Positions 52,601 through 61,226 of a DNA stretch of 64,000 nt are shown in pieces (position 1 is the first letter of the stretch; each line of letters starts with the position of its first letter). The notes below the pieces were generated by a model. That model had not been told where the DNA came from. It ran no database searches and saw nothing but the letters and a program-made list of their open reading frames with translations. Location of the stretch: contig CANTUZ010000011.1 of NCBI GenBank assembly GCA_947846985.1, positions 31,615,589-31,679,588 on the forward strand. The letters run 5' to 3'. The position numbers and the translations under genes were made by a program. Origin of the DNA: Fratercula arctica (Eukaryota > Chordata > Aves > Charadriiformes > Alcidae).

Positions 52601-55600
52601 GACAAAGAGGAATCAAGCAAAACTCTCAGCTGGCCCTAATAGAATTTTCATAGTTCCATTTCTATCACAGAAATAAAAAAAATACGTTAAAGCGTGCGCT
52701 TCTCCTAATTCTGCCTGTCAGCTCCAGTAAGCAAGGGACTTGTGATTACACAATGGGCAGGATCAGTTCAGCCGAAATCATAACTGGAAAAGCAGCATTA
52801 CTTACATGTTAGGTTGATTTAATGTAATTTCGGTTTTCCTTCCTTTTTGCATTTAGAAATCATATAACATCACTGCTGTACCATGGTAGGTCACTCCTGA
52901 AAAATAACCCCCCGCTTCTGAAAAGCCTCATATCAAACCCTACATCCCTGCATCACTACAAAAATCTTTTTAGAAGTTATTAGCATTGAAACATTTATGC
53001 CAAATGCTGTAGAATTTAATACAGATGAATCCAATAAGGTTCTGTGGAGAATACTCTAAAAAGTTACAGAATTTAATAGGGAATTACCTCCCTGCTAAGG
53101 AATTTTCTCTGACAGTTTAAATACTACATAGTAAATGTATCACTTGCTATTAAATTCTATAGGATTTTTCCATAAGGGAATTGTTGGTGAGGTTAATCAT
53201 TTTAATTAACCTTTTTATGTTGATGCTGACTGTTTTCTCAACTGTACATGTTCCCAGCTGGCCAATATAAAGTTAATAGAAGAGGAAGATTAAGCTAAGA
53301 CGGTGAAAAACACAGCAAGGGAAAAGAAGGTCTGATGCTGTGAGAGCTGATCATCTGCAAATGGCTTTTCTTAACACGTAACGTTCTACATGATTTAATA
53401 CTCCGGGAAGCTGCTATAATGGTCTATGGTCCTATGTCTGCCTCCTGCAAAAGCAGAGTGTTCAGGAAAAGCTTCCCCCTTGCCAACACACCTCAACTAT
53501 TTTTGTCTTTCTAAAAATCAACATAGGACAATAAAAGGCCATTTTTGAATTCAGCCCCTCCCTCTTCCCCCCAGTCTAGAATACAACCGACACTTTAGAA
53601 CACTGAAGTTGTCCAACAAGAAGGAGCCTGGGGAGATCCTCCACCTCCGCGTGGGCCACTGACAACGCTTGGCTGTGCCGCAGGGGCAGGTCAGGCTGAG
53701 AGCAGAGGGCAGTTCTCCACTCTCTCTTACGCTCCTACGTTCATCTCTCCAAATTCTAGTAGCAAATTACTAAACCACAGGCTCACCCCACCAGACGGTA
53801 AGGCATGAGTTAACATTCCTTTGTTATTAAAGTCAAGGTGGTTGTCTTTCATCAATGCACAAAACGCTGCAAGAAGACAAGACTAGTTGCAGCCTGTTAT
53901 CTGTGCCTCTCTTCAGAGTATTATTTACCCTTTGGCAGAAGAGGACAGCCCGGTGTTAATAAATATCATCCTGGAGAAAGTTCCAAAAAGTCAACATCCT
54001 AATTATGCCATTTTACCGCATTTATGTATATTACACATTTACTTTCCCAGCATTTTCTATTGCTTATGCAACGAACACCCTGGGATTACTAGCTACCAAG
54101 TCCTTCATTTGCATTTAAAACATCATTATGATTATATTATTACTACAATTTAAGTTTGCAGGCAGGCCACCAGGTCAGGTCTGATCCCAGGCTGCTCATT
54201 GCAGCCTAAACAAACTCCTCTCCAATTAGCACAGAACTGCTACTGGCACCTTGAAGCAGGACAGATAGCGTCTGTATCACCACATCCATAATTCATCCAC
54301 AAACTTTTCAGCTCTAGAGTCTTTTCTTTGGCTTTCCTTAATCCCGCTTAGTCTCTTCCACTGATTTTAAGGGCAGCTGGCTAGCACACTGCTGCTCTTC
54401 ATGTTTAACTTTGCAGAACGCATTACTGTCCAAAGATGAATGGATACAGGCTCTTATTCTGTCCTTTCAACTTATCATTGACAACCCAAGAAACCAAAGT
54501 ACATGGTTTCAATTGACCGTTAGTTACTGTAAAAAGTGTTCTAGTCTATGCTATTATGGCTAATTTACCTTTTAATTATATTGTCCATGCTAATGCTAAT
54601 TGCAATTTGATACACCCAGGTTTAACGACCCATTTTCATTGCCTTTCTGAAACAAGTTACAGATTAGTTTCTTCTAAACTTCAAAGAATTTCCATTTAAG
54701 TGTAAAATCAAACTGCTCCAGCGTCTTGCTGGCAATATTAGGTTCTGAGCAAGAATTTTTGCTACAGTGGCTGAGCAGGAACTCGGTCTCTTGATTTGGT
54801 CTTATGCAGTGCTGCTGTTGTTTCCCATTACTTCAGTCTGATGTCCTAGCAGGGGCTGAACTGTGAAAGCCTATGAATAGCAATGAGGAGGAATCACGAA
54901 CAAAGAAAGGGTCCTAACCTGAAGGACTAAATTAGAGAAGATCCACAGCTACGTTTTGATATTATTGAGATATTTTTCAGCATGAAAGCAGCTAGTTCAT
55001 CCACCCCTAAAATCATTTTTGATCTATCATTTTAATCCCAAATCAGAGAATTCTGTGGTAGTGCTCTTGCTGTTTGTTTTACCACAGCAAACATGAAGAC
55101 AGCATACCAACAGAGACAGCAGATAGTATTTGAAGATATCCCACAGGAATAGTGTAGATTTTTGCAATAATTTAGCACTAGTATAAACTCTCAGATGGCA
55201 CTCAAGAGAGAGGTGAGCTGGGGACAGCCTAGAAAGAAGGGAAAAATAAATAAACCAAAAGGACTCAATACAGGAATAACAGTGGAGGAATTGTGAATAG
55301 AGCGCTGGAAAATCATGTAAATGAATGCGAGAGGAGAGAGAGGATGGTGGAGGACCGTTTGCTTGCGGTGTCCTGCCCTTCATCAGGCAGGGAGGTGTCA
55401 GAGTCCCACCGAAACCTCGCGTCGCCCGTGCGGGGCTATGGCTCCTCCGAGCGGGCCTTCCAGGCAGAAACTTTGGGCATGGCTGTGGTACTATGGGTAG
55501 TAACAGAAAACCCATATGTCTGAACTTCTTTTGTTGCTTCTCTTCAACTTTATCGCTTGATTTACAATGCCATTTTCTTAGGGTAGGTCAAGCAGTGAGA

Positions 55601-58600
55601 TAAGAACAGAGAACTCCAGAAGACCCTCTTCTGCAGCAATCCCTCCTCCTCCAGCTTCACAGCGCTGCTTCCCTTTGGTTTCAGTACAGCAATGCGCAGG
55701 CTGAGAATACCTCGAAATGATGGCAGTTTTGGGCCAGGGTTATAAAACATTTCCCTGTGCAGTAATGTCTGCTAGCAGCACGCTTTTGAAATGGCATCTT
55801 TCTACTGCCAAGTTCCTTGGTGTAGATGCAGTTATAAGCATGTGTCTGGTGTAAGCTGTGTCTAATCAGTAAGGGATGCCAGTATAACTACACAGTGGTT
55901 TTAGTGTCTCAAGAAATGTGCAACGTGCAGCGTCATCTGTCTTCAACGCAGCCCTTCGCTAGAGAATAACATTCTGAGGTCAATGGTCAAAAAGAGCTAG
56001 CGACCCCTGCCCCAAACAGCAGCAACCATGAGAGTAACATTAGCAAATCCCTGCCACATCACTGAAGATATAGATTTATGTTATTTTCTTACATTTCAGG
56101 ACATTTAGAAGAAGGTGCCACTAGAGTATAAAGATATTTTCAATTTATGTGATGAGGGAGCTAGACAGCCTGCCTCCACGTTCAGCGAGCCTGTTCAGAC
56201 TCCAAATTGGCAATGAATCATTACACTCACACGGCCACAGGCAGGAGAGGTCTGCGGAGATTGCATTCACCCGCTCTAATCGCTCCCGCAGCAGCACTGA
56301 CCAACCCACTCCCGAATTAGGGAGGAGGGAAATAAAATTGTCTGATCTCAAAAAATCCAAATCCTGCATTATACTATAAAAATTCACAGTTAGATTTGGG
56401 GACGGAGGGTGATTTCTTGGCTTCATGTTCCTTTCTCAGAGCAAAAGGACACGACTGCTCAAAAACTTACTGTGTTATTCCAGTAACCGGCCAGGGGGAG
56501 GGAGTGAAAAGCTTTACTGTGGGAGGTGGCACTTCACACTCTTTTTGAAACAAGAATTTGGAGGGCACCCTATGCGGTCAGGCTATCAGGGGAATAGAAG
56601 ATGACAAATGCGACATCAGTTTTTAAAATGAGATCCAGAAGGGATTTCAGGCACCAAAGCCCACTAAATCTGACTTCTCTGTGGGGCAAACTGCTAGACG
56701 CTGTAATAAATAGCAGAGCTAGTGAACGCCTCTAACACACTGTGGAGAGGTCTCTGAAGAAGTCCATAAGGAGTCTGAAAGAGAATAGCATATATGGATT
56801 TCCGACATGTTTGTGAAAAGGCCTCTCAGAAAATGTTACTTAAAAAACTGATCTGTCTTGGAGCAGAAGGAAAACTCGCCTTGTATACCAACAGGTTAAA
56901 GGTGGGACTCTCAGCCCAGGAATTGTCAGTGTTCAGATTTCACCAGTGGGACCTTACGGGGACCTAATTCTATCCATAAATGGACTGCAGAGGAGACGAA
57001 GTCTGTTTATGATACAAAAATTATTCAGGATAATTAGAACAAAAGCTGTCTGTGAAGGGAAGCAGAACAATCTTGCAATACTGAGTGACTGAGTGATAAA
57101 ATGGCAAATGAAATTCAATATTGATAAATGCAAAGTGATGTACTTGGGAAAAACAACCCTAACTATACATACATACTGACAGGTTCCCAATTTGCTGTTG
57201 CCATTCAGTGACGAGACCTTGGGGTCACAGCTGATAGTTGTCTGGAGGTGTCAGCTGAGTGCTCAGTAGTTGTTAAAAACCAAACAGTATGTTAGGAAGG
57301 AGGAAAGTAATAGAAAACCAAACAGAAAACATCACTTTGCTCCCGCAGAACTCTGCAGTAAACCCACTCATTAAATACTGTGCACAGTTTTGGTCTTCCC
57401 GTCTCAAAAAGGATATGGTAAAGGAAGGAAAAAAGGTACAGAGGGAATAAGTCATCATGAGTCTAAAATGGATTCCTCAAACAAACAAATTAAATGGTTT
57501 ATAGACTTCTTCAGATTTCAAAACAGATGATTAAGGTGGAATACGAGTGAGGCAGACAGAATCATGCGAGGCATTTAAGTGAACAGGGATGTACTTTGTA
57601 ATGCAAAAACTAGGAGGCACCAAGAGAAGTTATTAGGCGTGAGTTAAAAGCAAAAGGAAGTCCACTCTTGTGGAACAAATTGTAGAATTCATTGCCATGG
57701 GATGCAGAAGTCTAAAAGGGTTGAAGAGGCAATTATAAATTTGCGGAAGGTCTATCAAAGTCTATTAAAGATAATGATGCCACGAAAATCTCTGGCTAGA
57801 CAAGGAGTAGATACAATCTCTGGCTCAGGAAGCCTCTCAATCTCTGCTCAGTCTTGCCACTAAACCCTGCCCCAGTGCTGCCCTGTAAAAACGTGGAACC
57901 TCCCCCTCTGTGCCATAGCAAGAGGGTGCTGGAGCTGCCCCAGAGCAAGCCAAAAAACCCCCTTGGACTTTTTTCAGTATTTGACTGAACAAATTCCAAG
58001 GTGGAATACAAAGAGTAATATCAGAGATCAGCACTGGCGATGCAGGACTGCAGACTTTATTTTAAAAAGCTATTTGTTGTTCAGTGTTAAATTGGGCCTT
58101 ATATTTCTAGTTTATATCAAAAATTGAAAATTCATAGGCCTCAAAGGAAATCTTAACAATTCTGTATATACAAGAAAGCCCAGCTATCACCAGACAATAA
58201 AGCTGGCTACTCGCACTATGATTACCCAAAGGGAATAAGGATTCATTTTGGATATACTTTCCAAGGAAAGATTTGTGAGTTCAAAGTCCTTTTTCCCTCC
58301 GCACATAAAACGCTTCCTAAGCATGTTCACAAAATATTTAGCTGTAATTACAGCTCATTTTAAGAGGAGAAGGGAGTATTTACACAATTCACTTTCAAAG
58401 GAATCTTCTTCATGTAAAAACCAACTCAATACAACCCACGGCACGCTGCCCAAAACACAGGAAGAGACTTATCCCAAAAACTAGCAACAAACAAATAGAG
58501 AATGTTCACTTTCTACATGGGGCAGAGTATGCGTGTGCGTAGCTTAGTCTTTCCTTCCACAGGTTTCACCATCAAGCCTCCTCCCACAGAAACTTCTGAC

Positions 58601-61226
58601 GAAATTTTTTGATGCTTTTCTCATTTAAAAAGATCCCATTCACTGGCTACCTTTGGGAAGATTCATTTTTTCTATAGTATTAAGCACATTTTTTTCAGCA
58701 TCTCCTCACCATCCCTCTTCTCTCTTCCTTTTAGATGTAAAAAGCAGATTTTTTGTAAAAAGCCCGTATGACTGCAGAACCTAATACCTGTTTTCAGAAG
58801 TTCCCCAGGCATGCTATGGCTGTGGTACTTCCCACCCAAGGCTAGCAGCCCTGTGACACTGGATTTTCTGTTTCAGCTGGAATCCTACTGTTTCTCCATA
58901 AAACATTAGCAAAGCCTTCACTCTAGCTGGCAGATATGATTCCAGCACATACACCATGGCTGGATCTGACCAGATGTGAGAAGTTACACTGCTGGCTGCT
59001 TCCAATAGCTGCTGTATAAATGTAACCTCAGGCTCCTCTATCCCTCTGCCACTTTCAAAACTGGGATTCTGATCTCTGAGTCAGTTTAAGCACTTGAGAA
59101 AGATTTAACCTACAGGCTCTGTGAAAAATCCCAGGTTTCACTCTTCTGTCCCATCCCTGTCAACCATAAGGAAGAAAATCAGGCCTGCAAGGTGTCAGCA
59201 GGGCAAAACACAAACAATGAAGGGAGCCGGATGGTTTATCCCAGACAGTGATCATTTTGCTCCTATTCCTTCTCCTTACTCTAGAAGGAGATTTCATTAC
59301 TCTTTGGAAGTCGAGACCTCAGCTACAGAGAAATACATCTGGAGTAGCTATACTGACTTCAAAGGAGACGCTCCAAATTTTAAGCCAGCACAGAGAACAG
59401 AATTTGGCATGTGTAGTGCAGTTGGCGGTGTTTAACTTCCCTTCAGAGGGGACCCCGCGCTCCCCAGAACAGGACTAATTTGCCAAAACATCTCTCCCGA
59501 CTGGCTGCCACGGCGTGGCACTCACAGCAGGGAGCTCCAGGAGGAAGGGAAAAAACAGGGCTATTAAAGCATTGTTTTTCTTTGCTAAAACATGGGCAGA
59601 AGGTGTCCAACATTTGTTAATAGCAGTGATTTTGCGACAGCTGAAGCAAAGCCTGCTTAAAGCCAGACCAAGTTTACAGATGTGTTGCTGATTATTTTGA
59701 ATAATTAAATGGTGTAAAACCCAGCTGTGATGAATAGCACTGGGGTCGCAATTCATAAATAATTGAGAAGAGTGAGTCGCATTTGATCATCCTGATCAAA
59801 TTCTACTCTCTGGAGAATAAATGTTTGTCCTGAATACCATCAACGTTGTTAAATGCCTCAATATTCCTGCTCAGCCATCCAGCCAGCAGTCAATTGAACT
59901 AAATCACTTTAACACCTTACACATTTGCCTTCCTCATGAATACAAAATGTTTCTAACTTACACAACGGCTTTTGGGCATCAGACAAAGCAGCCACTCTTT
60001 ATAGACAGTAACCAAACAGCAACAATAAATGTTTTAAATGATCCCATTAAAAACAATTCCTGCATACAGTCTTGTCTTTACTGCAGTAAGCGAAAAAGCC
60101 GTAGATATTAGGCCACCAATTTTGTTTCATTGCCTTGTTTGTAAGCAGAGCTGCCTCTTTCATCCACGTGCATCGCACAAACGCACCTTTTGCTGGCGGG
60201 GACGCCAGTAGCACAGCTCCATGCAATTTCCTGCGGCTCCTCCTGCTTCTCAATACTTTCAAAAGTTCAGCAGTGACTGTGATTAGGCTGAATGAAATAA
60301 ATGCCTAAGAACTAGCCAGAGAATACTGGCTCGAGCTTATTAAGGCCTGACTCCGCAGCCCTTCCTCATATTGCATGATGTTTACCGTGCTCGCACAATA
60401 TAGCATTGGTAAACCAGAGGTGAAAAACTGTTTACACTTCATTGGAATTACCTCCAATTTATAGCAGATTTAGAGCTCAGAATCTGTCCTGAGTAGGTAA
60501 CAAGATGCAAAGTTTAAAATAGTCTCATTAGGTAAATACTACCAAGTAAACCCTGAAGCCTTTCTCCTTGGTTTTACTGGAACAAAATAACCAAGGACTT
60601 ATCTTTCCTGGCTGAACAGAGGATGAACAAGGACTCCAGGAACCGACCCATAGTTTGGGTTTTCACAAAAGACCAAATTCTACTACTCTTACTCATAGCG
60701 AGCACTACTTTACTCCTTTTGAGCTACTCAAAGGGCACGTGACTTCTCAGTGTGACTAAGAGGAGCAAATTCTGGGCCAACAAGAGTAAACTAAGCTGCA
60801 GATTATAAGAAAAGCCTGGAGTTAAAACCATCTGGTTTTACCTTCATTTCATTCCTGAAGGGACTGCAGGCAGTTTTTCCCATTTAATAAAAACCTAGAA
60901 GGGACCCCCGTTAAAGGCACCAAATCTGTGGGGGTTAGAAAGGACCTGTAAATGTCCAGTGCCACATTGCTCATACCTGGTGGCAAATTAGTATTTCCCT
61001 ATTTCTTCTGATACATTTGAGCACTGCATTTACCAGACATGACAGCATCTCACAGATGTCGCACGGTCCCTAACTATTAATACACAATTAACTTTAGGAA
61101 AACAACGTTTTATTGGCGGATCATTAAATCGTACCTCAAAGTCTTCTGAGAACCCATGCTGGTTATTAGAATACAGCTCACTGATGTGTTTAACGAACTG
61201 CTTGACTGGAATTGCTTCCATGTCAT
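34479..61226 (-). CDS. PTPRG: Receptor-type tyrosine-protein phosphatase gamma, 3' 15 coding exons (5' part outside window)
   Basis: Single-pass membrane tyrosine phosphatase; this part is the cytoplasmic region. The 15 exons all have AG acceptors and GT donors, their phases match, and they join to 622 codons plus a stop. Counting from the first complete codon here, D1 carries KNRY at 54-57, the WPD loop at 203-205 and the signature HCSAGVGR at 236-243 (nucleophile Cys237, Arg243). D2 has HDEYGAVS at 527-534, so Cys and Arg are replaced by Asp and Ser, and WPN at 496-498 instead of WPD. This is the known state of RPTP-gamma D2. The tail ending [11 protein letters not shown] identifies PTPRG rather than its paralogue PTPRZ1. 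Human RPTP-gamma is about 1,445 residues, so roughly the last 43% is here. Missing upstream parts are the carbonic-anhydrase-like domain, fibronectin III domain, spacer, membrane segment and most of the juxtamembrane region. The PTPRG call is based on remembered family sequence, and I am very sure of it. Confidence 0.97.
34630..34654 (+). repeat. (AAAAG)5 microsatellite at the last PTPRG acceptor
   Basis: Five perfect AAAAG units on the plus strand, CTTTT on the coding strand. It sits directly against the acceptor of the terminal PTPRG exon, so it is the polypyrimidine tract of that intron. Confidence 0.95.
35345..35480 (-). CDS. PTPRG: PTPRG exon, D2 pseudo-signature loop
   Basis: This exon is 136 nt. 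Its first base completes the Glu codon; the acceptor is tttttcAG and the donor GTAAGT. It encodes [15 protein letters not shown] through RPGVFTDI. With the previous exon it forms HDEYGAVSAG, which lacks both the Cys and the Arg needed for catalysis. Confidence 0.96.
35481..38591 (-). other. PTPRG intron within D2
   Basis: A 3.1-kb intron with a GTATGT donor and tttttcAG acceptor. It holds a MIR-like fragment near 36.3 kb and a 195-codon open frame on the minus strand (38304-37717) that I do not recognise and consider chance. Confidence 0.7.
36250..36420 (+). repeat. MIR-like SINE remnant in PTPRG intron
   Basis: The order ccctgccctggctttgctacggg, ctctgtgactctgagaccagt, then tgtccccagccgcaaaaggggacattggtgctgac parallels MIR-type elements (GCTCTGCCACT, TGTGACCTTGGGCAAGT, CCCCATCTGTAAAATGGGGATA). 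It is heavily diverged and recognised by eye only. Confidence 0.45.
38592..38734 (-). CDS. PTPRG: PTPRG exon, D2 with degenerate WPD loop
   Basis: This exon is 143 nt. It starts in phase 0 ([10 protein letters not shown]) after cattgcAG and ends 2 bases into a Glu codon at GTATGT. It encodes [10 protein letters not shown], where the general-acid position reads Asn (WPN), and ends in TIVHD, where Asp replaces the catalytic Cys. Both changes are known features of the RPTP-gamma pseudophosphatase domain. Confidence 0.96.
39543..39689 (-). CDS. PTPRG: PTPRG exon, D2 central part
   Basis: This exon is 147 nt, phase 0 at both ends, with acceptor ttcctccAG and donor GTAAAA. It encodes 49 residues, [14 protein letters not shown] through HDFILEATQ. 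Confidence 0.96.
39690..42046 (-). other. PTPRG intron within D2
   Basis: A 2.4-kb intron with a GTGAGT donor and ttcctccAG acceptor. The middle part (40.4-41.9 kb) is GC-richer. No repeat or exon was recognised. Confidence 0.7.
42047..42175 (-). CDS. PTPRG: PTPRG exon, D2 ([10 protein letters not shown])
   Basis: This exon is 129 nt, phase 0 at both ends. The acceptor is tgcaaaAG, with a weak, A-rich 3' end, and the donor is GTGAGT. It encodes [15 protein letters not shown] through LPDNQSL. It is homologous to the D1 exon with FWRMIWEQN, reflecting the tandem PTP domain duplication. Confidence 0.95.
42602..42678 (-). CDS. PTPRG: PTPRG exon, start of D2 (DYINASYIM)
   Basis: This exon is 77 nt. 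It begins with 2 bases that complete the split Ser codon (acceptor cttacAG) and ends in phase 0 at GTGAGG. It encodes [12 protein letters not shown] through DYINASYIM, the D2 counterpart of the D1 exon at 49198-49280. Confidence 0.96.
43539..43877 (-). mobile_element. CR1 LINE 3' fragment in PTPRG intron
   Basis: Read on the minus strand, this is about 340 nt of CR1 3' end. On the plus strand it starts with two ACAGAATCAC-type units followed by ggggttggaagggacctctggagatcaccc. It covers the end of ORF2 (matching [16 protein letters not shown]... of the larger copy, with changes) and stops abruptly at about 43877 through 5' truncation. It is in the PTPRG sense orientation, in the intron between the linker exon and the first D2 exon. 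Confidence 0.92.
44317..44410 (-). CDS. PTPRG: PTPRG exon, D1-D2 linker
   Basis: This exon is 94 nt. It starts in phase 0 after ctctttcAG and ends one base into a Ser codon at GTAAGA. It encodes [10 protein letters not shown] through RNSSVVP. It is rich in Cys, Lys and Asn, and joins D1 to D2. The following intron carries a CR1 fragment in the same orientation as the gene. Confidence 0.95.
44411..46253 (-). other. PTPRG intron between D1 end and linker exon
   Basis: A 1.8-kb intron with a GTAAGG donor and ctctttcAG acceptor. No repeat or exon was recognised. Confidence 0.7.
46254..46400 (-). CDS. PTPRG: PTPRG exon, end of D1 and start of the D1-D2 linker
   Basis: This exon is 147 nt, phase 0 at both ends, with acceptor tttctAG and donor GTAAGG. 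It encodes 49 residues, [14 protein letters not shown] through TRLEKQFK. The leading EQY completes the QTEEQY Q-loop and the C-terminal helices of D1. Confidence 0.96.
46742..46877 (-). CDS. PTPRG: PTPRG exon, D1 phosphate-binding loop and Q-loop
   Basis: This exon is 136 nt and starts with the last base of the split Ser codon (acceptor ttctatAG). It encodes [13 protein letters not shown] through [10 protein letters not shown]. It supplies the phosphate-binding Arg and the first part of the Gln loop. The donor is GTAAAG, in phase 0. Confidence 0.97.
47905..48077 (-). CDS. PTPRG: PTPRG exon, D1 WPD loop and catalytic Cys
   Basis: This exon is 173 nt. It starts in phase 0 (GQKGNPKG) after gcacgcAG and ends 2 bases into the Ser codon of the signature, at a GTAC donor. 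It encodes the mobile WPD loop ([12 protein letters not shown]), whose Asp acts as general acid and base, and VVVHC, which supplies the nucleophilic Cys. The intron cuts the HCSAGVGR motif right after the Cys codon, as in other receptor PTPs. Confidence 0.97.
48467..48601 (-). CDS. PTPRG: PTPRG exon, D1 central beta strands
   Basis: This exon is 135 nt, phase 0 at both ends, with acceptor tttttcAG and donor GTGAGT. It encodes 45 residues, [10 protein letters not shown] through VRNTKMKK. The CDQYWP motif is typical of PTP domains. Confidence 0.96.
48836..48970 (-). CDS. PTPRG: PTPRG exon, D1 (FWRMIWEQN motif)
   Basis: This exon is 135 nt, phase 0 at both ends, with acceptor tttgaAG and donor GTAAG. 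It encodes 45 residues, [15 protein letters not shown] through NLVEKGR. It contains the conserved TQGPL and DFWRMIWE motifs of the PTP core. The matching D2 exon is at 42047-42175. Confidence 0.96.
49198..49280 (-). CDS. PTPRG: PTPRG exon, D1 (DYINANYVD motif)
   Basis: This exon is 83 nt. It begins with 2 bases that complete the Tyr codon from the previous exon (acceptor tcctgcAG) and ends in phase 0 at GTAAG. It encodes [12 protein letters not shown]...[16 protein letters not shown] is a core structural motif of classical PTP domains. Confidence 0.96.
49281..50968 (-). other. PTPRG intron within D1
   Basis: A 1.7-kb intron with a GTAAG donor and tcctgcAG acceptor. It contains GC-richer unique sequence at 49.4-50.1 kb and the MIR-like fragment at 50130-50215. 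Confidence 0.7.
50130..50215 (-). repeat. MIR-like SINE remnant in PTPRG intron, minus orientation
   Basis: Plus-strand ttgcccaaggccatacagcaagt...caggtctgggaattagtcctcag matches the reverse complement of the MIR/CORE-SINE centre (TTGCCCAAGGTCACACAGC ... CTGGGA). It is short and diverged. Confidence 0.45.
50969..51065 (-). CDS. PTPRG: PTPRG exon, start of D1 phosphatase domain (KNRY loop)
   Basis: This exon is 97 nt, starts in phase 0 after tgcctAG and ends one base into a Tyr codon at a GTAAG donor. It encodes [10 protein letters not shown]...YINILA. It includes the KNRYINI motif, whose Tyr stacks against substrate phosphotyrosine in classical PTPs and sets the depth of the pocket. Confidence 0.96.
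51066..61134 (-). other. 10-kb PTPRG intron upstream of D1
   Basis: The largest intron in the window, with a GTAC donor at 61134 and a tgcctAG acceptor at 51066. It is mostly AT-rich and unique. It holds the decayed CR1/L3 copy (56.6-57.8 kb), a small CpG-rich patch (about 55.34-55.48 kb) and a cluster of octamer/homeodomain-like motifs at 54587-54606. No coding exon was recognised. Confidence 0.75.
56640..57790 (+). mobile_element. Ancient decayed CR1/L3-type LINE
   Basis: Plus-strand reading frames, broken by many stops, show a CR1/L3-family RT trace: a [18 protein letters not shown] block (decayed motif B region) near 56.95 kb, then [17 protein letters not shown] near 57.10 kb, followed by a decayed DLGV-type block. 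The order and spacing fit the ORF2 of CR1-clade LINEs. It is much more diverged than the other three copies, so it is an old insertion. Both ends are approximate. It lies antisense inside the 10-kb PTPRG intron. Confidence 0.65.
61135..61226 (-). CDS. PTPRG: PTPRG exon, end of juxtamembrane segment (first exon in window)
   Basis: This exon is 92 nt and starts with the last 2 bases of a split Asp codon. The acceptor is a pyrimidine-rich stretch ending in ctacAG, and the donor is GTAC. It encodes [10 protein letters not shown]...GFSEDFE (30 residues), the segment just before D1 in RPTP-gamma. The split first codon shows that another coding exon lies upstream, to the right; it is not in the remaining 2.8 kb as far as I can see. 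A 10-kb intron separates it from the next exon. Confidence 0.95.

Noticed and set aside
55027..55515. 162-codon minus-strand open frame overlapping plus-strand frames in the 10-kb intron
   Set aside because: No recognisable domain; the CpG-rich patch reduces stops on both strands.
60900..60985. Phrase ggggttagaaaggacctgtaaatgtccagtgcc, similar to the CR1 3' end
   Set aside because: Only about 30 bp are similar and no CR1 body follows; too weak to call.
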